NCBI GenBank assembly: GCA_934668875.1
Contig: CAKUON010000003.1
Location: 198,704-262,703 of the forward strand
Length of the DNA stretch: 64,000 nucleotides
Origin: an uncultured Collinsella sp.
GTDB lineage: Bacteria; Actinomycetota; Coriobacteriia; Coriobacteriales; Coriobacteriaceae
Reading direction: 5' to 3'
Shown here piece after piece: positions 60,153 to 64,000 of this stretch. Every line of letters starts with the position of its first letter. Positions within the stretch are counted from its first letter, which is position 1. The position numbers and the translations under genes are program-made. Below the pieces are notes generated by a model, which saw only the letters and a list, made by a program, of their open reading frames with translations, searched no databases and was not told the DNA's origin.

Positions 60153-61576
60153 GGACCGGGGCGCGAGGTCGCGGGGGCATGCCGCTCTCCTTCGTCATCG
60201 CGCGCTACTTCGCCTACGCGTTCGCGGCGGTCGCCACGGCGTGGCTCGCCTCGTTCATGGCGCTCTCCGCAGCGATCAACGCGGGCTTCGTCTACGAGGC
60301 AAGCTGGGGGCCGGCCAATGCGCGCGAGGTCGCGGAGAGCCTGGCACGCGACGGCGTCTGCGGACAGCAGGACGTGCCGACCGCGTACCGCTACCTCATC
60401 CTGAACAAGGACGGATGCGTGCTGATGACAGACCTCGAGAGCACGCAGCTCGAGGACGCGACGGAAATGGCCCGTGCGGCACTCGCCGCGGATCCGGGCA
60501 CAGTGGAGATCGAGGGCGGGGGCTCGGGCCTCACCTACGCCGCGTTCCCGCTCAAGGGCGGCGGGGCCTGCGCACTCGTCAGCGAGTACCTGCCGCAGTG
60601 GGTCTCCCGCGACCTCGCCGGCCTGCTTCCCAACCCGCAGAACCTCATGCTCTTCGGCGCCGCTGCGGGAAGCGCGCTCGCGCTCGCGCTCGTGGCGCGC
60701 CGTGCGAGCCGCGTGATCTCGCGCAAGATGGCGCCGCTCGCGGAGGCGGCGGGGCGCGTTGGCGCGGGAGAGCTCGACTTCGCGGTCGGCAGCACCAATG
60801 TGCGCGAGGTGAACGACGTCCTCGCAGCGATGGACGCCATGCGAGCCTCCCTCGCCGAGTCGCTCGAGGCCCGCTGGGCCGCGGAGCGGGGGCAGCGCGA
60901 GCAGATGGCGTCACTCGCCCACGACCTCAAGACGCCGCTTACCGTGCTGCGCGCCAACGCCGACTTCGTGGCGGAGGAGCTGGAAGACGAGAATGACAGC
61001 GACCTCTCGGCCGCCGCGCGCGACATAGCCGGCAGTGTCGAAAGGCTCGACGGCTATGTGCGCCTGCTCATCGAGGCCTCGCGCGGGTCCGGCGGGGCGG
61101 AGAGGGCCCCCATGCGGCCGGCCGAGCTCTGCGAGCAGGTTGTCGCCGAGGCCGCCCAGATCGCCCGGGCGCGAGGCGTGGCGCTCGACGCTGCCACGGG
61201 CCCCGCTATCGCGGGCGCGCCCGAGGCCCCGCTCGACAGAACCGCCCTGGCGCGAGCCGCCGCAAACCTCGTGGCCAATGCCGCCGAGCACGCACGCTCG
61301 CGCGTGGCTGTCTCCTGTGACGTCGCGGGCGGGCACCTCGTCATCGAGGTTGCCGACGACGGACCGGGCTTTTCTCCCGCCGCCCTCGAACGCGGCTGCG
61401 AGCGCCTCTTCACAGACGACTCCTCCCGCTCCTCGCGTGACGGAGGCCGCCACTACGGGCTCGGCCTCCACGTCGCCTCCGAGGCCGCGAGCGCCCACGG
61501 GGGCTCCGTCTCGCTCGCCAACGGCCCCTCGGGCGGTGCGGTGGCCACCATCGCGGTCCCCCTGTGCGGGGCCTGA
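60140..61576 (+). CDS. Sensor histidine kinase (LanK-like)
   Basis: The 478-residue kinase has two membrane helices (about 19-42 and 170-190) around an extracellular sensor of about 125 residues. A HAMP-like linker, the H box SLAHDLKTPLT near residue 256, the N box (ANLVANAAEHAR) and the G box (DDGPGF, then GLGLHVASEAA) follow. The short sensor and the partner genes fit peptide-antibiotic sensing. GTG 60140 is chosen; a later ATG at 60179 is possible. Confidence 0.9.
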   Translation: MAALRTGARGRGGMPLSFVIARYFAYAFAAVATAWLASFMALSAAINAGFVYEASWGPANAREVAESLARDGVCGQQDVPTAYRYLILNKDGCVLMTDLESTQLEDATEMARAALAADPGTVEIEGGGSGLTYAAFPLKGGGACALVSEYLPQWVSRDLAGLLPNPQNLMLFGAAAGSALALALVARRASRVISRKMAPLAEAAGRVGAGELDFAVGSTNVREVNDVLAAMDAMRASLAESLEARWAAERGQREQMASLAHDLKTPLTVLRANADFVAEELEDENDSDLSAAARDIAGSVERLDGYVRLLIEASRGSGGAERAPMRPAELCEQVVAEAAQIARARGVALDAATGPAIAGAPEAPLDRTALARAAANLVANAAEHARSRVAVSCDVAGGHLVIEVADDGPGFSPAALERGCERLFTDDSSRSSRDGGRHYGLGLHVASEAASAHGGSVSLANGPSGGAVATIAVPLCGA

Positions 61577-61594
61577 CGAATCAGGCCCCGCACA
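61563..61594. terminator. Hairpin shared by converging kinase and antitoxin genes
   Basis: TGTGCGGGGCCTGA (61563-61576) and TCAGGCCCCGCACA (61581-61594) form a perfect 14-pair stem with a CGAA loop. The stop codon of each converging gene lies at the top of an arm. There is no T tract. Confidence 0.7.
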
Positions 61595-61784
61595 CTGGCA
61601 TACCTCGCAACCAAACGCTTCCCGGATAATTCATGAGGCCGTACTCGTATTCGAGCCTGCCTATCTCTGCGGCAAGCGCCTCCGTCATGTAGAAGGTTTT
61701 CGTGCGGCCCGTCGACTTCGCCAGGCGGTCGTACCTGTTCGCGAGGTCCTCGGGGGTTCTCAGGGCTGCGGTGGCGGTTGCCAT
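61581..61784 (-). CDS. Truncated ribbon-helix-helix antitoxin
   Basis: The 67-residue protein has a CopG/RelB-type ribbon-helix-helix: LRTPEDLANRYDRLAKSTGR, then TKTFYMTEALAAEIGRLEYE. After YGLMNYPG the tail SVWLRGMPVCGA looks unrelated and is partly encoded by the hairpin shared with the kinase gene. The expected C-terminal toxin-binding part and the toxin gene are missing. GGGAGG precedes the ATG, and a palindrome lies at its promoter. Confidence 0.65.
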   Translation of the reverse strand: MATATAALRTPEDLANRYDRLAKSTGRTKTFYMTEALAAEIGRLEYEYGLMNYPGSVWLRGMPVCGA

Positions 61785-61804
61785 GATGCACCTCCCGGTT
61801 AGAT

Positions 61805-61820
61805 GTAATACGTGTATTAC
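61805..61820 (-). promoter_or_regulatory. Likely antitoxin operator
   Basis: GTAATACGTGTATTAC has seven-base arms around GT, about 20 bases before the antitoxin ATG, over its probable -10 region. Ribbon-helix-helix antitoxins usually bind such palindromes to repress themselves. Confidence 0.5.
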
Positions 61821-62116
61821 TTTCTATCACATCACCCGAACCCCGCACCGGCGTACGGTCGTATCTGCTATTTTACCTTACATTTTGTCAACCGGCCCAT
61901 GCTCGGCTTGTTCAGCCGGATTAAATCAACTGTTAAATCAATCCAGGCCTGTAGGGGGCGGTGGAAATCTTTCGAGGACTGGGGGCGCCGTCCCTGGGTC
62001 GGCTCCTCGATGGCCGCGGCTGAATTCCCCTGCCATCGGCTGCGTGGGTTCCGGCACGGGGCTCTGGCGCTGCTCGAACTGGGCGCAAGACTCGGCTGTT
62101 GGTCGTACCGGACGGC

Positions 62117-62293
62117 ATACGTTTTGAGACCGGCAAGCTGATGCCGGCTCGAGGACAGCGGCCCGGTGCACCGGGCCGATCGATAGCGGTCTCAGGTTCA
62201 CAGCGCAGCTTCTCAGGGCTCGCATATATAGGAAGACTTGATTGGCAATCGATTTTAATGAAGTCGGCAGCGCATGTCAGAGTTTTCAACAAA
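62117..62293. repeat. 177-bp direct repeat, copy R1
   Basis: It is identical to R2 (63013-63189) at 171 of 177 positions and in the same orientation. It contains GAGACC and GGTCTC as outer arms, a CCGGC/GCCGG hairpin, and the perfect 20-base palindrome CGGCCCGGTGCACCGGGCCG. A DUF1648 gene lies between the copies. Confidence 0.9.
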
Positions 62294-62335
62294 TTTAACA
62301 TGCCACCCTTTATATCCGCACGCGCGTAATTCAAC

Positions 62336-62995
62336 TCATAAGGACCGGCTATCCCTTACCAGTGACACAATCTCAAACGCACAGAACAGAATCATCAGTC
62401 CAATCATCGCATAAGAGGCAGCCGAACCTTCAAGCACTATTCCACAAAGAACAATCTCCGCGCCGCCAATAAGAACTGTTATCAGGCGCTCTGCCTTTTT
62501 GCTCTCGCCGCTCGCATAAAAAGGCGGCAAAGCGCACAAGATCACATATAGCCCGGGAAGGGAATACAGGATCGATAGTCCAAGCCCCCCATCAACCGCA
62601 GTGCTTTGCGTAAGAATCAACTGAACCCAAACGGCAATTATCACTGAGCAGGTTGTCGATAAAAGAAGACTGGAAATATAGCACGCAACAAAGTCCCGTC
62701 GCATTCGAACAGAGAAATCCGCGAACTCTCTTCGCCGCGTGGAAACAATAAGGTACGCAGAAATTGCAATAGAACCAATCAGAGAAAACAGCGGAACAAC
62801 CAGCAATTCAAGCTTATTACCCCATCGATCAACCACGCCCCCACTCCAATGAGCGGGAATTGTATCAGGGAGGACTGACCAAGCCGCCCATAGAATCAGA
62901 AATGGAAGAATAGAAAGGATGAAAGATGATAACACTGCAGTAATTTTTTTGAGGCTCTCATCGATTCCGCATCTCCTTGCGCGCCCACATTCCAC
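62336..62995 (-). CDS. DUF1648 membrane protein (SdpI-like)
   Basis: The 219-residue protein has about six hydrophobic helices. Near its N-terminus it carries the DUF1648 hallmark LPDTIPAHWSGGVVDRWGNK, shared with SdpI, the immunity protein against the toxin SdpC. The start is GTG 62995 with AAGG upstream. Codons are much more AT-rich than in the ABC block. It lies between two direct repeats, so it may be mobile. An immunity role is inferred from the family. Confidence 0.75.
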   Translation of the reverse strand: MECGRARRCGIDESLKKITAVLSSFILSILPFLILWAAWSVLPDTIPAHWSGGVVDRWGNKLELLVVPLFSLIGSIAISAYLIVSTRRREFADFSVRMRRDFVACYISSLLLSTTCSVIIAVWVQLILTQSTAVDGGLGLSILYSLPGLYVILCALPPFYASGESKKAERLITVLIGGAEIVLCGIVLEGSAASYAMIGLMILFCAFEIVSLVRDSRSL

Positions 62996-63012
62996 TCCGC
63001 CTTAAATCAAGT

Positions 63013-63189
63013 ATACGTTTTGAGACCGGCAAGCTGATGCCGGCTCGAGGACAGCGGCCCGGTGCACCGGGCCGATCGATAGCAGTCTCAGGTTCACAGC
63101 GCAGTTTCTCAGGGCTCGCATATATAGGAAGACTTGATCGGCAATCGATTTTAATGAAGTCGACAGCGCATGTCAGAGCTTTCAGCAAA
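63013..63189. repeat. 177-bp direct repeat, copy R2
   Basis: It is the second copy of R1, with six substitutions. One of them breaks a pair in the GAGACC/GGTCTC outer arms. It lies 17 bases upstream of the DUF1648 start. Confidence 0.9.
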
Positions 63190-63372
63190 CCGCAGGTAAA
63201 TTCGTATACCAAAAATTGGTACACGGATTTACCTGCGATGTTCATGCTTGGTCAAAAGCCTATCAAGCGATATATCCATTATTTTAATGCGCGCGCCTGA
63301 GCTTTTGACTGAAGTGGCAGTCCGACCGCCGGCAGGCGGCCACGCTATATCCAAAGGCCACGCCTACTCCCC

Positions 63373-63492
63373 GTGCCCGGCTACGTCGACGACCCAGTGC
63401 TGCCCGTCGAGTTCCTGCCGCAGAGCTACATCAGGGACGTCTTATTGGGGGACGACCACATGGAACCCGGGGAGATCAAGCTGTACGGCTGA
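63373..63492 (+). pseudogene. Possible C-terminal gene remnant
   Basis: An open segment reads VPGYVDDPVLPVEFLPQSYI, then RDVLLGDDHMEPGEIKLYG and stop. It looks protein-like but has no start or N-terminus upstream. I do not recognise the family. A terminator 60 bases later would fit the end of a lost gene. Confidence 0.3.
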
Positions 63493-63552
63493 TCCATCCG
63501 TCAACAACATGTCAAAGCCCCAAAACCCAACAGGATCGCGAACGAGGGGATG

Positions 63553-63592
63553 AATTGACCGCCCGGGTATTTGCGCCAGGGCGGTCAATTTT
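63553..63592 (+). terminator. Terminator after the gene remnant
   Basis: AATTGACCGCCC (63553-63564) and GGGCGGTCAATT (63579-63590) form a perfect 12-pair stem with a 14-base loop and a TTTT end. Confidence 0.8.
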
Positions 63593-63896
63593 ATCAACCA
63601 TGGGTGCGATTCTGTGAGGCCATTTTTCTGGCATCCGCCGTTTGCTCCGGTCTCAACGCACCCATCGACCGTTCAGTAATCTTTGCGAACGCGACCACGT
63701 GCGCATTTGTCGAACAATCAAATGTCCGACAATGTCTGACGGAGCTGTCAGATATTCACGCACGAACAGGCGAGCTTCGCGAGCGATTGTAGGCAACTAG
63801 TAGCCCCAGCTGCGTCTTTGGCGCAGGTTCGACGTCTGACATCTTTAATGTCTAACGTTTAACGAAGCTGGTTGATAACAAGCAGGTGGAATAAAC

Positions 63897-64000
63897 ATGG
63901 AGCCCGACACCTCTCGCGTAATCGGCGCGCGGCAAGGGTCTGGCCCATCTCATATGTTGCCAACGCTAACGGTGAACCTGAGCGCCCGGGCACATTCTTT
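63897..64000 (+). CDS. Possible start of a gene running off the window
   Basis: ATG 63897 has AGGTGGA (63884-63890) six bases before it and stays open to the window end (MEPDTSRVIGARQGSG, and so on). The 34 visible residues match nothing I know. It could also be a chance frame. Confidence 0.3.
   Translation, partial: MEPDTSRVIGARQGSGPSHMLPTLTVNLSARAHS

Larger units (their letters stand above)
61785..62335. other. 551-base gap with an operator and a long repeat
   Basis: It contains the antitoxin operator (61805-61820) and repeat copy R1 (62117-62293). Between 61830 and 62110 I see no gene; short open frames there have no recognisable content. Confidence 0.5.
62996..63896. other. 900-base stretch without an intact gene
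   Basis: It contains repeat copy R2, a possible gene remnant ending at 63492, and a terminator at 63553-63592. The rest (63600-63880) shows only short GTC/GAC-rich inverted motifs such as CTGACGGAGCTGTCAG and no recognisable gene. Confidence 0.5.

Noticed and set aside
61812-62141. A plus-strand frame of about 109 codons after the antitoxin
   Set aside because: It starts inside the antitoxin operator, has no ribosome-binding site or recognisable domain, and shows mixed codon use.
62117-62293. The 177-bp repeat as part of a protein-coding gene
   Set aside because: Open frames run through it on both strands, but the changes between copies show no silent-site bias and the frames end in unrelated sequence.
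63571-63792. A 73-codon frame near the right edge
   Set aside because: It begins within the terminator hairpin at 63553-63592 and its sequence resembles no protein family.
1-64000. tRNA, rRNA, CRISPR and classical riboswitch signals
   Set aside because: I looked for T-loop strings, rRNA-like stretches, regularly spaced repeats and known leader motifs and saw none that held up by eye. A covariance search was not possible here.

Overview
The window looks like chromosomal DNA of a Coriobacteriia actinobacterium, most likely Collinsella or a close relative. This is inferred from the gene set and base composition, not from a search. The evidence is an actinobacterial integration host factor (mIHF), an actinobacterial FHA/FtsR-type MerR pair beside a phosphatidyltransferase, GC-rich codons in the core genes, and Firmicutes-like items (RNase Y, RNase J, SpoVS, DegV, DUF1836) often found in this class. 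No rRNA, tRNA or CRISPR array was seen.

From 1 to 56 kb the content is mostly compact housekeeping. It opens with the tail of pyrB and then pyrC-pyrK-pyrD-pyrF (UMP synthesis; pyrE is not here). Next come mIHF-gmk-rpoZ-thiI and comEA-comEC-holA (DNA uptake and the clamp-loader delta subunit), followed by rpsT and lepA-dusB-hemW. Two dnaJ-type genes follow, the first with an unusual membrane tail. The run mtaB-phoH-ybeY-dgkA-era-recO precedes rpsO and pnp. After a small islet come rnj-ftsK-rodZ-like-yajQ-rimO-pgsA-cinA, recA-recX, rny-GHKL ATPase-spoVS, and miaB-miaA-hflX. Between 44.9 and 47.8 kb, lexA and an acyltransferase run leftwards while a LysM protein, nrdR and dut run rightwards, with three SOS boxes between the divergent genes. 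From 48.3 to 56.3 kb lie a glycolipid glycosyltransferase, trxB, a DUF1836 regulator, degV, and a leftward cluster pgsA2-FHA-MerR-apt-NlpC/P60.

From about 56.5 kb the character changes. A very GC-rich block (56.7-61.6 kb) encodes a LanFEG-like three-component ABC exporter, a frameshifted YxeA-like secreted protein, and an OmpR/histidine-kinase pair. No lantibiotic synthesis genes are visible, so this looks like an antimicrobial-peptide resistance or immunity cassette. It ends at a truncated ribbon-helix-helix antitoxin. A lower-GC stretch follows, with a DUF1648 (SdpI-like) membrane gene between two 177-bp direct repeats, gene debris, and a possible new gene start at the right edge.

The most unusual signals are non-coding. 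Two large palindromes in opposite orientation flank a sugar O-acetyltransferase gene at 25.6 and 26.5 kb. They have 32-bp stems that differ between copies yet stay complementary, around a conserved loop with its own covarying hairpin. A second family of such palindromes lies after dut (47.85-48.28 kb). Upstream of both comEA and recA, TTTGGT repeats are spaced exactly 11 bp apart. The nrdR start codon lies in a perfect 12-bp inverted repeat. Together these suggest small structured repeat elements and possibly shared control of competence and recombination genes.
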